In this document: positions 24,133-34,388 of the stretch, one piece after another
How the letters are laid out: each line of letters starts with the position of its first letter
Numbering within the stretch: the first letter of the stretch is position 1
Source: Symsagittifera roscoffensis
Lineage: Eukaryota > Xenacoelomorpha > Acoela > Convolutidae
DNA: 64,000 nt
NCBI RefSeq assembly: GCF_963678635.1
Contig: NC_087069.1
Location: forward strand, 38,339,076-38,403,075
Reading direction: 5' to 3'
Translations under genes and position numbers: made by a program
Notes under the pieces: model-generated
Told to the model about the DNA's origin: nothing
The model's database searches: none
The model's input: the letters and a program-made list of their open reading frames with translations, nothing else

Positions 24133-25549
24133 CCCTATTTGACATCCATAGAAGGAAAGAAGAAAAGCCTTCATCATACAATTTCATATATGGCTTCTAT
24201 AGAAAAAAAGCTTGTCATATAAAATTTTTAAAAAAACTGATTTTCAATACACATTTTTATTATATTTGACATTTTTATTCTACACGGATGAAAACTGCTT
24301 GATGAGCTTTTTGTTAAAAATTTTTCTTCGAAATTGTCTTAAAACATGTTTTGGTAAATACAAATGAGTTGATTGAAGGCTTTCAAAGACATAAAAATTT
24401 TAATTATCAAAATAATGAGTTTAATTTTCTTCGAAAAAAAGTGCTTATCATAAAATTTTTATAAATGAAACTGTACGATAAGAATTTTTCAGATAAAAAT
24501 AAAAAATTCAAAAACCATTTGAAACTTTGTTTGGGCAATTTTAAATGAGTTTAATGGGTGCTTCCAGTGATTGAGATCAATTTACAGTCAAAAAGATAAT
24601 TTAGGTTGGAAAAAATGCTTATCATATAGTTTTCATATATGAAAATTGAAAGATATGCAGATAGTTTCGGTCGGAAAAAATGTTTTTCATAAAGTTTTCA
24701 TATTAAATTAAATGATATGCATTTTTTCATATATATAAAACATAAACTTGAGGTAAAAATTTTTACTCCCTTTTTTGTTGCAAACTCGCTTTTGTGCTCG
24801 AATATTTTTACAAAAAAAAACAAATTTTGCATGCAAAATTTGATTTTTTGTGTTTACAACGTAGTCCAGGGTAAGTTTTCACCAGAAAATCCAAAAATTG
24901 CAAAAATTGTTTTTTTTTGTAAACACAATTATTGTTTGTTGTTTTATATGCTAAGATAAACTTGTAGAAAAATCAGGTTTGTTTTCTCAACCACAAAGTT
25001 TTTCAAACTAAAAATTATCTAGCCATATACAAAAAGTAACATTTTTGGTAGATAGTTCCATGTGAAAATGTTAAAGTTAACTTACATGGCTAAATCACTT
25101 AATGTAGTTTGTCTGCGTTGTAACTACCAGTTACACCCTGGGTTTTCTTATGAGAAAAAACCTTGGTTAGTGTTTCGGATTAAACACAAAAATTCCAAAC
25201 AAATTTTTTTTTTGTTATTCGTTTAAAGAAAAAATGCGTATCATACAATTTAAATATACGGAAAAAGCTTATCATGCAATTTCATTGAACAGAAAATTGC
25301 TTGTGCTCTTTTCATAAAATTTTTGTAATAAAAACTATGGCAAAACACTTATTTAATTCCAGAATGTGGCAAAAAATGCTTTAGTTTTAGAATGTTTTTT
25401 AATTCCAGAATGTGGCAAAAAATGCTTATCATAATAATTCAAAGTATGGAAAAATACTCATCTTGCTATTTTATTAGTATATTAGTTTTTTTTTGATAGC
25501 GGACGAAATAGTATGAAACAGTATGATAATCTTTTTTTCTCAACCCGGT
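24133..25549. mobile_element. ACCCGGG-TIR transposon, copy 2
   Basis: The left end is diverged (ccctatttgacatccatag, then catcatacaatttcatata). The right end, ctcaacccggta, matches the family. The interior shares the gcatgcaaaatttga, gtagtccaggg and ctagccatatacaaaaagt blocks with copy 1. The open frame at 24717-24959 encodes nothing recognisable. Most of this copy is included in the following 2.0 kb duplication. Confidence 0.65.
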
Positions 25550-26350
25550 ATTCTTCTCTCATAATATCAAATGTTAACATAAATTCTCGTTTAAGATTCA
25601 AAAGATCGTTTAAATGTTAACATAAAAATTCTTGATCATCGTTAAAGAGGCATTCATATCATTCTCGTTAATCGATACCAATCTACTGATTTACACTGAT
25701 TCAGTGGTAATTTTTAAAACTCAACTAATGGGTCTCTATGAACAACAATGTCATATTAGATTCAAGTAACCAGTCAAATTTAATATGGTAGATTGCTTAA
25801 CTTCTCAATTTTACCGAGTGCTTCAAGGTTTCATTCGAAGTACACATTGCATTTTGTTTCTAGTTACCAAAAAATTTTGTAAAACGGCGTGTGTCAACAA
25901 ACGCTACCTTAACAAAACCCTTCCAATGTGATAATTTTTGTTGCAGCTGCTCCAAAATCAAATAAAACTAGAAAACTTTAGTGGCTGTAAATATCAATAC
26001 AGTGTTGGTTGAAAAGTTGGTTGAAAAGTTGGTTGAAAAGTTATTGATGTAAATTTCGATTCATTTAAATTGTGTTTTGCTCCTTTTACAAACTTCAAAT
26101 ATTTGTACACCAAATTAAAATTTTTTTACATGTTTATCTTTGCCAGGAGGTCGCTGATTCAGAAAGTTCCACCGATTTATAGAACTTATGTCTTCAACTT
26201 TCCTTGACAATTGGACAACTTTTTGGGACTTTCTGAGATTCCAATCACAACCAATAGAGCTTTTAAAAAAACTGCACATAATCACCTACTAAAGTTATTT
26301 AATGTATTTGAACACTTGAATACTTTCAGTGACATGGTCGAACAATAACA
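24334..26350 (+). repeat. 2.0 kb tandem duplication, unit 1
   Basis: The sequence from ttgtcttaaaacatg (24334) to acatggtcgaacaataaca (26350) recurs directly at 26351. It includes all but the left end of ACCCGGG copy 2 plus about 800 bp of flank. Unit 1 has ggttgaaaagtt in triplicate near 26010-26040, whereas unit 2 has one copy. Confidence 0.95.
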
Positions 26351-27567
26351 TTGTCTTAAAACATGTTTTGGTAAATACAAATGAGTTGATTGAAGGCTTT
26401 CAAAGACATAAAAATTTTAATTATCAAAATAATGAGTTTAATTTTCTTCGAAAAAAAGTGCTTATCATAAAATTTTAATAAATGAAATTGTACGATAAGA
26501 ATTTTTCAGATAAAAATTATAAATTCAAAAACCATTTGAAACTTTGTTTGGGCAATTTTAATTGAGTTTAATGGGTGCTTTCAGTGATTGAGATCAATTT
26601 ACAGTCAAAAAGATAATTTAGGTTGGAAAAAATGCTTATCATATAGTTTTCATATATGAAAATTGAAAGATATGCAGATAGTTTCGGTCGGAAAAAATGT
26701 TTTTCATAAAGTTTTCATATTAAATTAAATGATATGCATTTTTTCATATATATAAAACATAAACTTGAGGTAAAAATTTTTAATCCCTTTTTGTTGCAAA
26801 CTCGCTTTTGTGCTCGAATATTTTTACAAAAAAAAAACAAATTTTGCATGCAAAATTTGATTTTTTGTGTTTACAACGTAGTCCAGGGTAAGTTTTCACC
26901 AGAAAATCCAAAAATTGCAAAAATTGTTTTTTTTTGTAAACACAATTATTGTTTGTTGTTTTATATGCTAAGATAAACTTGTAGAAAAATCAGGCTTTTT
27001 TTTCTCAACCACAAAGTTTTTCAAACTAAAAATTATCTAGCCATATACAAAAAGTAACATTTTTGGTAGATAGTTCCATGTGAAAATGTTAAAGTTAACT
27101 TACATGGCTAAATCACTTAATGTAGTTTATCTGCGTGGTATATACCAGTTACACTCTGGGTTTTCTTATGAGAAAAAACCTTGGTTAGTGTTTCGGATTA
27201 AACACAAAAATTCCAAACAAATTTTTTTTTTGTTATTCGTTTAAAGAAAAAATGCGTATCGTACAATTTAAATATACGGAAAAAGCTTATCATGCAATTT
27301 CATTGAACAGAAAATTGCTTGTGCTCTTTTCATAAAATTTTTGTAATAAAAACTATGGCAAAACACTTATTTAATTCCAGAATGTGGCAAAAAATGCTTT
27401 AGTTTTAGAATGTTTTTTAATTCCAGAATGTGGCAAAAAATGCTTATCATAATAATTCAAAGTATGGAAAAATACTCATCTTGCTATTTTATTAGTATAT
27501 TAGTTTTTTTTTGATAGCGGACGAAATAGTATGAAACAGTATGATAATCTTTTTTTCTCAACCCGGT
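26351..27567. mobile_element. ACCCGGG-TIR transposon, copy 3 (left end missing)
   Basis: Created by the 2.0 kb duplication. It keeps the right terminus (ctcaacccggtat) but starts internally, so it cannot have arrived by transposition. Confidence 0.75.
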
Positions 27568-28337
27568 ATTCTTCTCTCATAATATCAAATGTTAACATAA
27601 ATTCTCGTATACTTTAAGATTATTTCCAAAAATAAAAATTCTTGATCATCGTTAAAGAGGCATTCATATCATTCTCGTTAATCGATACCAATCTACTGAT
27701 TTACACTGATTCAGTGGTAATTTTTAAAATTCAACTAATGGGTCTCTATGAACAACAATGTCATATTAGATTCAAGTAACCAGTCAAATTTAATATGGTA
27801 GATTGCTTAACTTGTCAATTTTACCGAGTGCTTCAAGGTGTCATTCGAAGTACACATTGCATTTTGTTTCTAGTTACTAAAAATTTTTGTAAAACGGCGT
27901 GTGTCAACAAACGCTACCTTAACAAAACCCTTCCAATGTGATAATTTTTGTTGCAGCTGCTCCAAAATCAAATAAAACAAGAAAACTTTAGTGGCTGTAA
28001 ATATCAATACAGTGTTGGTTGAAAAGTTATTGATGTAAATTTCGATTCATGTAAATTGTGTTTTGCTCCTTTTAAACTTCAAATATTTGTACACCAAATT
28101 AAAATTTTTTTACATGTTTATCTTTGCCAGGAAGTCGCTGATTCAGAAAGTTCCACCGTCTTATAGAACTTATGTCCTCAACTTTCCTTGACAGTTGGAC
28201 AACTTTTCGGTACTTTCTTAGATTCCAATCACAACCAATAGAGCTTTTGAAAATAAACTTCACATGATCACCTACTAAAGTTCTTTAATGTATTTGAACA
28301 CTTGAATACTTTCAGTGACATGGTCGAAACAATAACT
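26351..28337 (+). repeat. 2.0 kb tandem duplication, unit 2
   Basis: Near-identical second unit, shorter by about 30 bp because of the ggttgaaaagtt array and small indels. One short block near 27605-27640 differs completely from unit 1. High identity implies a recent duplication or an assembly artefact. Confidence 0.95.
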
Positions 28338-28360
28338 ATATATGATTGCTTTATTGGCCC

Positions 28361-29590
28361 TACCCGCACCGAGCGCTCATGGATTCTAATCGATTATAAT
28401 GGATTCACAAGACAAAAATAATCGATTATAATCCATTACGGATGTAAAATTCAGACCACGAAATCGATTATATTGCCATTATAATCGATTATTTTTGAGA
28501 AAAAATAATCCATTATAATCGATTATAATCGATTATAATCCATTATTTTTGTCACTGAAATCGATTATTTTGTCAAGAAAATCCATTATAATTGATTATT
28601 TATGAGGTTAAAAAATCCATTACAATCCATTATAATCGATTATAATCGATTATTTATGAGGTAAAAAAATCCATTATAATCCATTATAATCGATTATAAT
28701 CCATTTTAGTTAGCTAATTCAGCGATTCTATTTTTAATTTTAATTATGCCTGGAAGAAAAAAAGCAAGTTTAAAGATGTAAAATTACAAAACTGCAAATA
28801 TACGAAAACATGCATTTATATAAAATTCTCGTTACTGTTTTAAAATACTGCAATAATATGATTAAAAAAATCAGCAATATATAAAAAATTTTGTGCACTA
28901 ATGATTTTAATAAGTCCTCTTTGTTTGCGAAAACCATTTACCATAATAGCTGCCAGCCCGACCATAAAATTCAAGTAATAATTTCTGGAAAAACTATGAG
29001 TGACCCTTCTGGAAAAGGGTCAGTGATAATCAAGAATTAACGTATAATCAAGAAAAATTCCGTTTCCAGGGTAAACTAATATAGAATTACGAAGGATTAC
29101 TCATATTTTGTCATGTTTGAATGTAAATGTAAATGTAAATTGTCATGTTTGAAGTTAACTCCGTGTTTTAGAAAAAACGTGAGGTCGCACAATTTCAAAA
29201 AAAAAAATTCGAAAATTTAGAAAAAAATTATAAAAAAAACTTTTGAAAATATATTGAAGAGAAATTAATTTAAGCAACTGACATTAGTAACAGTTTTCCT
29301 GAAAATTTAAAAGAAGAAGTTCGCCATTATAATCGATTATAATCGATTGTAATCGATTAAAAATGGATTATTTTGCTTTAAAAACAAGTTTCATTTTCTT
29401 TCAAAAATAATCGATTATAATCCATTATAATCCATTATAATCGATTATATTCGGATTATTTTGCTTAGAAAAATAGTATCATTATAATCCATTTTTAATC
29501 GATTATAATCGATTATTTTGTAATTTCATAGACACTGTCTATATAATGACAATATAATCAATTAGGATCCATGGGAGCTCGGTGCGGGTA
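28361..29590. mobile_element. CCCGCA-family TIR transposon, clean copy
   Basis: Left terminus tacccgcaccgagc, then catggattctaatcgatta. The right terminus is its inverse (taattaggatccatg, then gagctcggtgcgggta). The 1.23 kb element has subterminal arrays of taatcgattataatccatta units in both arms (28380-28710 and 29325-29520) around a 600 bp AT-rich, non-coding core. TA at both edges may be the target site. No transposase is encoded. The right end lies 36 bp from a membrane-protein exon. Confidence 0.85.
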
Positions 29591-29625
29591 CGAAAGAAAA
29601 ACGTTCATATAACTTTCAATGAAAT

Positions 29626-29874
29626 TCAAACTTTTATATCTAAGGAAGAAATATCATCAGAGCTCAACGTCTCCAACATGTTGTTGCGGCAGGAATCGTA
29701 AAAGAACCTCAAATACCAGGTAACATATTCCAGTATAAAGGCCGCTGATGCAATCAATTGGAAAACAGATTGAAGTCCAAACAGGAAAAACTGAATTGAT
29801 TTCAACTCCTGCACAACGAGCAAGGACAATATACAGTATAAGCACAGGAGATTGATCAGAATGTTGATGGGTAT
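29626..29874 (-). CDS. Exon of a multi-pass membrane protein gene
   Basis: The minus-strand exon starts after a strong acceptor (gatttcag at 29875-29882). It encodes 82 residues with two hydrophobic segments, PINILINLLCLYCILSLLVV and FFLFGLQSVFQLIASAAFIL, then EYVTWYLRFFYDSC. It ends at an in-frame TGA, or at a splice donor aaa|gtttga just before it. The start phase (0) fits the exon at 30832-30978. It resembles TM1-TM2 of a nematode serpentine-type receptor, but I cannot name the family. Downstream exons are not seen; the TIR element begins 36 bp away. Confidence 0.6.
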   Translation of the reverse strand: MPINILINLLCLYCILSLLVVQELKSIQFFLFGLQSVFQLIASAAFILEYVTWYLRFFYDSCRNNMLETLSSDDISSLDIKV

Positions 29875-29884
29875 CTGAAATCAC

Positions 29885-30184
29885 AATAGCAATGTTTTCC
29901 CCTCATGTTGAAATCGAGTCTTTTAAATCGATAAAACGTTTTTGTCAAAAACAAGGCATTTCAAAAAAATAATAATTTTCATAAACGGCAAGTAAAGCGA
30001 ACTCAGGGATTCGACCCTATGACCACCCAAAGAGTTCCCCACTTGATACATCAATTTTCGGTGGATAATCAACAAAACCTCCATGTCTTTAAAGCGCCAT
30101 ATCTTGAAGCCCAAATTGCATCAAAATACCGTAAATTACGTCAGAATTACGTAACAGTTGCATAACAACAATGACAATCTGTTG
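29885..30184. other. Intronic or intergenic sequence with a B-box-like motif
   Basis: Contains ggattcgaccct near 30008-30020, which on minus reads like a Pol III B box. I found no cloverleaf and no A box at the right distance. Confidence 0.3.
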
Positions 30185-30440
30185 TTATGCTGCATAACAA
30201 TAATAGTTTTGGGTTTGTTGGAAAAATAATTCTATTTTCGGTTTGTTGGTCCTTCGGCTTGTTGGCCTACCACCCAAGTTTTGGCCGATTGACCCAAATA
30301 TATTTCTAAAACAGCCTTTCTCGTCAAAAAACACTAACTTTAAGATGGAAGCCCGCGCCAAAAAACGGGGTTTTCGGACAAAATTTGGTTTGAAAAGTCT
30401 AGTAGTTTTTGGGCTTTTCTTCTGAATAATTGTCTGCGTT
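30185..30440 (-). repeat. Diverged relative of the hAT-type MITE interior
   Basis: Read on plus, this segment shares landmarks in order with 58290-58480: ggccgattgaccc, atatatttctaaa, gcgcgccaaaaaacg and ttgtctgcgtt. The terminal repeats are not visible, so it is a fragment. The minus open frame across it (30185-30490) is therefore not a gene. Confidence 0.5.
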
Positions 30441-30831
30441 ACAAAAAATGCGATGCTAGGTAGTAAAATATGAGGTAGTAAAAATAACATTCTTGGGGCA
30501 ACATTGAATCAAAAAATTAAATAAAACTCAGTTTTTAATGGGCGTGGCGGTTTTAATTTCTAAAGTTACAGTAACTAACTACTTTTATAAAATTGCTTGT
30601 GGTAAATTTTATTCAAACTTCCGGTTTTCTGAAAAACTGAACTTTCAGTAGCGCGCTCTTATTTCCAGGAAAAACACGCACTAACAGAAAGAAATTAGGA
30701 TCCGTTTAATTATGAACAAAGCATGTATATATAATTAAGATTGATTTTATTCTGAAAAAGTATGTAGATTAAACAGAAAATACTAAGTTTGACTTGGGTA
30801 CACTTTTAAAATCAGTTTGTTAACAACTCAC

Positions 30832-30978
30832 TTGGAAGAAAGCCGAATGAGCTGTGAATGAAGCAAAGTAAATACGTATTGGGTCGTGCGTCTCATATTT
30901 GAAGCATACTACAGAGTCGTAATCTTCCTTGTAAAATCCATGAAGACATCCATGGCCTGGTTTGAATTTTGAAGGAAA
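30832..30978 (-). CDS. 49-codon exon, probable extracellular part of the same membrane protein
   Basis: Bounded on minus by a good acceptor (aactcttctag at 30979-30989) and a strong donor (caa|gtgagttgt at 30831). It is exactly 49 codons in phase 0. The peptide has two Cys (KPGHGCLHGFYKEDYDSVVC) and no hydrophobic segment. Joining at phase 0 to the exon ending at 29874 keeps the frame across a ~960 bp intron. The start exon was not found; the 31099-31296 frame is a weak candidate. Confidence 0.55.
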
Positions 30979-31394
30979 CTAGAAGAGTTAAATTATCATT
31001 GTACCTCGCTTTTAGTAGAAAAGTTTGTTCGTTTCATCCGGTTATTTGAAATCAGCTTTTGCATGAGATTGTTTAGCACAAAATGAGAAAATTTTTTATT
31101 AACCGGAAAAAAAGGCGCAAAAAACATTCCATAATAAATAATTGAACGTATCATCAAGTTTCAAAACATTCTGTAGACATCTCATAATTCGCAAATACCC
31201 ATAACTTTTCGTCTTTATAAAATATCCAAGAACAACAAAAGGAAAAACCCGGCCCGCCCAAGGGAGCTCAGAATCCTTATAGGAAGCTTTTTCCAAGATT
31301 AAAAAAATTTACGTTTTTGCTACAACTTGCGCGTTAAAATTGGTCGGACTAAGTTTCAACTGTTTTCAACGACTCATCAAAGAGTTCATATGGT
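30979..31394. other. Possible upstream part of the membrane protein gene
   Basis: A minus open frame at 31099-31296 (65 residues, with WAGRVFPFVVLGYF) has no clear splice donor and no recognised domain. The rest is AT-rich. Confidence 0.3.
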
Positions 31395-31460
31395 TTACAG
31401 GACTGATCTGATCGTAAGTCAAGGCGAAGCCTTGAATGCTCCGACTGCATTTTGAGTCCA
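31395..31460 (-). repeat. Inverted 3'-end fragment of family H
   Basis: On minus it reads gcagtcggagcattcaaggc with the hairpin aaggcttcgcctt, the 3' terminal hairpin of family H. It lies in inverted orientation 60 bp before the full plus-strand copy. Confidence 0.6.
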
Positions 31461-31520
31461 ATTAAAAAGTTTTTTTGGTCACATAATTGACGCAATAATT
31501 GAACGATTAAAAATCGTATT

Positions 31521-32137
31521 TTTGTTCCGACTTGCGATACGAAAGTAACGGAATAATTGTGCTCGTTTTTTTTCTTCAGACAAATTTCGACTTTTTAACT
31601 AGCCATTTTTGACGGAATTTTTTTATATCATTCAAAAGGTATTAGTGTCCTGGAGCTTAAATTTGAAAAGATATTTCATCTGTGATGATTTTTCGTAGAG
31701 TTATGAGGGTTTAAAGTTTGCTATTTTGGCCATTTTGACCAATTTGGGACAATTAACGCGCGACATAATTCGCGCTATGAACGCGTAAGCGGAGATTTAA
31801 TCCGCCTTATAAATCGTTCCAAATTGGTTGAACGAAGCTTATTTGCCATAATTGATTTGTTACTAGGAGCGAAATCTATTCTTTTGTACTTTATATGGCG
31901 TGTGGGGGGGGGGGATGATTTTGCTCGTTGCTTGAGGGTGAGGCAACATTACCCAGCTCTTGTGTTGGTCCTTTCCCCCGTGGATAAATGGTCTTAATAA
32001 AAAATTTCAAATTTTAGAAAAAAAAATTTTCGTTTTATTTTATTTCATTTAATTTTCCTATGTTATTACTGCTGCTCCATAAACCTTAAAGGCAGTCGGA
32101 ACATTCAGGGCTTCGCCCTGATACGAGCAGTCTTGTT
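31521..32137 (+). repeat. Full-length family H repeat with an ~80 bp insertion
   Basis: Complete termini: acttgcgatacgaaagt at the left; cagggcttcgccctg and atacgagcagtcttgtt at the right. Compared with 17449-17991 it carries about 80 extra bases after the ggggggg tract, from gctcgttgcttgagg (31923) to atggtcttaata (about 32000). Their base composition differs from the host repeat. Confidence 0.75.
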
Positions 32138-32269
32138 CTTAACTTAATTCCCCATACGCAATGTAAAATGCAAAGGGTGTGTTGAACACCTCGTATTTAT
32201 TGTTTCGCTCTCTTGATCTGAATGGGACTTTCCGAGTGTGCACACCACTATAGTTACCTGCCATAATTA

Positions 32270-32513
32270 TGCCAAAACTGATTTAATATCCCGCACTACA
32301 AAATCGTTCCAAATTGAAGTGAGGCGGCAGATTGATTTTGTTAACTCCAAACACGACTAAAGTTGCAACACGTATTTTTTGATATTATCAGCCTAAAATT
32401 CATAGTTTTCCTAAAAAGGTTTAATTATCCAAACACTATCCCTGACCATTTACAGGCAGATGGAATGGAACGTTCACGGCTTTGTCCTTATACGAGCTGT
32501 CTTGTTATTGAAT
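32270..32513 (+). repeat. Diverged family H fragment
   Basis: Keeps tcgttccaaattgaagtgagg, a ttacaggcagatgg-like block and the 3' end ggctttgtcc-ttatacgag-tgtcttgtt. The 5' half is not recognisable. Confidence 0.45.
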
Positions 32514-32569
32514 ATGACTAAATTGCTGGCATACAATTAATTTTGAACCTACTTATCCGTCGCCTACGC

Positions 32570-32833
32570 TTGTAAGTAAGAACAGTAAATATCGCGCGTT
32601 AATTATCCCAAATTGTCAAATTCAAAATTTTTCTACCCCCTATTCTTGACACAAAAAAAAGATCACAAGTACAGCATATTTTCAAATTTGAGCTCCGCAC
32701 AACAATTTTTTACAATTGGTAAAAAAGAATTCCGTCAAGAAGCTTTACTTAAAAAGACAAAAATTGACTGAATAAAAAAACCATCTCAGCCCCAGGCAAA
32801 AATTTTCCGCACTTTCTTTGAAAGTCGGAACAA
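32570..32833 (-). repeat. Inverted 5'-half of family H
   Basis: On minus it begins ttccgactttcaaagaaag and contains gaattcttttttacc, a gagctcaaatttgaaaatatg-like block and gggataattaacgcgcg, the 5' landmarks of family H. It forms a tail-to-tail inverted pair with the preceding fragment. Confidence 0.55.
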
Positions 32834-33279
32834 TAATTTGACAATTCAACAAAAACGCTGGTGTGAGAAAAATAACACCGTGAGTGGGTGGAAATTTTAA
32901 ATTTTTGACACCAAAATCTGAGTTATCCGTACATTTTGAGAACATTCTTGATTTTTTTGGTACCGAAACTAAATGAGATGACCACTTGGTATTCCCAACC
33001 AACACAAACCGGAATAGTGCCAGCCAACAGTCAAATTTGATGATAGCAATATAATAGAATGACGGGATCAACCGTACAATCCCCCCCCCCCCCCCCAACT
33101 GACCAACAGTAGAATACCCTACCCCCAGCCACGTACATGCTATACGGGGCTCTGGTTCCTTGAGCACACACAAAGAGAAATGGATCTACTTAACAATCGC
33201 CCTCCCTTTGATATCTACTTAAGAATTGACACCCTTATTAATAAAAGCAGTAAATAGCACGAAAACTCATTACTTTAAT
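32834..33279. other. Non-coding spacer with a C homopolymer
   Basis: Contains an uninterrupted C tract at about 33081-33097 and a tctacttaacaatcgccctcc motif at 33184-33206 that recurs in the hairpin at 33280. I do not support the 142-codon minus frame crossing this region. Confidence 0.4.
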
Positions 33280-33332
33280 CTACTTAACAATTGCCCCCCC
33301 TTCTTAAAAGGGGGAGGGCAATTGCTAAATAG
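33280..33332. repeat. Near-perfect 53 bp inverted repeat
   Basis: ctacttaacaattgcccccc faces its inverse gggggagggcaattgctaaa across a five-base loop, giving a ~24 bp stem. Related single arms lie about 100 bp upstream. It could be two transposon ends meeting head to head. Confidence 0.7.
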
Positions 33333-33831
33333 TTCCAGAGAAATATATTATTATCGCATGTATTTTATTATCGCCGCAATTAACTCAGCCGAGCTTTTGG
33401 CGCGTGTAGAGAAGTAGTCAACGCGATACCAAGTTTTTTATCAAGAGTTTGCTTGTGTTCTCTATTCGACATATAACAGCACTTGTATATGCTAGAGGTT
33501 GACCTAAAAAGTTATGGCCATCCAATCGTTAGTACTCGTTTTCTGTTACGTTTGTGTTTGTGATTCTTTTTCGTTATTTCTCCCAAAACCAACAAAATTA
33601 ATTTAAACTCTTAAATCGAAAAAAAAATTCCAGGATAACATTTTTTTTCTGTTTTAACCTACTGTCGCTTTTCCTTCTTTTTCGATTTTTTTTCTCGGGA
33701 AGTTTTTAATTTTGTGAAGTCAATTATGAATATACTCTAACCTATTATATCTGACTGAAAGGCATCTGTTGAGGACAAACTGTTATGCAACTAACTGGCT
33801 AATAAGTTTTTTACCCTATCGATATTATTTT
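33333..33831. other. Non-coding flank of the Maverick insertion
   Basis: No gene recognised. It ends with the target duplication gtaaag at 33832-33837. Confidence 0.4.
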
Positions 33832-33837
33832 GTAAAG

Positions 33838-34053
33838 AGTAGTATATGAGTGAGGTGATCAGGGGGGGGGGGGTGGGTGGAGACCCCCATGTATTAAGAT
33901 AGGGAATAGAGTATCCGGTCTCCAAGCTATGTATTAAGATAGGGAATAGATTTCCAATGTATTAAGGTAGGGAATAGGTTTCCCATGTTTTAAGATGGTA
34001 GGTTTCAGATGGTAAGTTTCAGAAAAATTTTTGGCGCCCGAATTTTTTGAGCT
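33838..34053 (+). repeat. Left TIR of the Maverick
   Basis: About 215 bp matching the inverse of 51452-51667. It comprises the agtagtatatgagtgaggtg end, a G12 tract followed by gtgggtgg, three atgtattaagatagggaata repeats, and a taagtttcagaaaaattttt block up to ggcgcccgaattttttga. Identity ends there; the right side continues with unrelated sequence. Confidence 0.95.
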
Positions 34054-34388
34054 CGATTTTGCCAATACTTGCGTTTCTTAGTCAACTTCTACGATTTGTG
34101 ATATGTAAGGACTATATTGTTTTACAAAAATTCGAGACCCCCATGTATTAAGATAGGGAATAGAGTATCCGGTCTCCAAGCTATGTATTAAGATAGGGAA
34201 TAGATTTCCAATGTATTAAGGTAGGGAATAGGTTTCCCATGTATTAAGATGGTAGGTTTCAGATGGTAAGTTTCAGAAAAATTTTTGGCGCCCGAATTTT
34301 TTGAGCTCGATTTTGCCAATACTTGCGTTTCTTAGTCAACTTCTACGATTTGTGATATGTAAGGACTATATTGTTTTACAAAAATTCG
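33881..34388 (+). repeat. 254 bp tandem duplication overlapping the left TIR
   Basis: 33881-34134 and 34135-34388 are nearly identical, starting agacccccatgtattaag and ending ttgttttacaaaaattcg. Only one copy of the TIR part exists at the right end, so the duplication happened on the left side only. Confidence 0.95.

Noticed and set aside
30001-30025. tRNA gene or tRNA-derived SINE suggested by a B-box-like ggattcgaccct
   Set aside because: No A box at suitable distance and no cloverleaf could be drawn.
32745-33173. 142-codon minus-strand ORF
   Set aside because: It runs through part of a family H repeat and a C homopolymer, and shows no domain or splice-site support.
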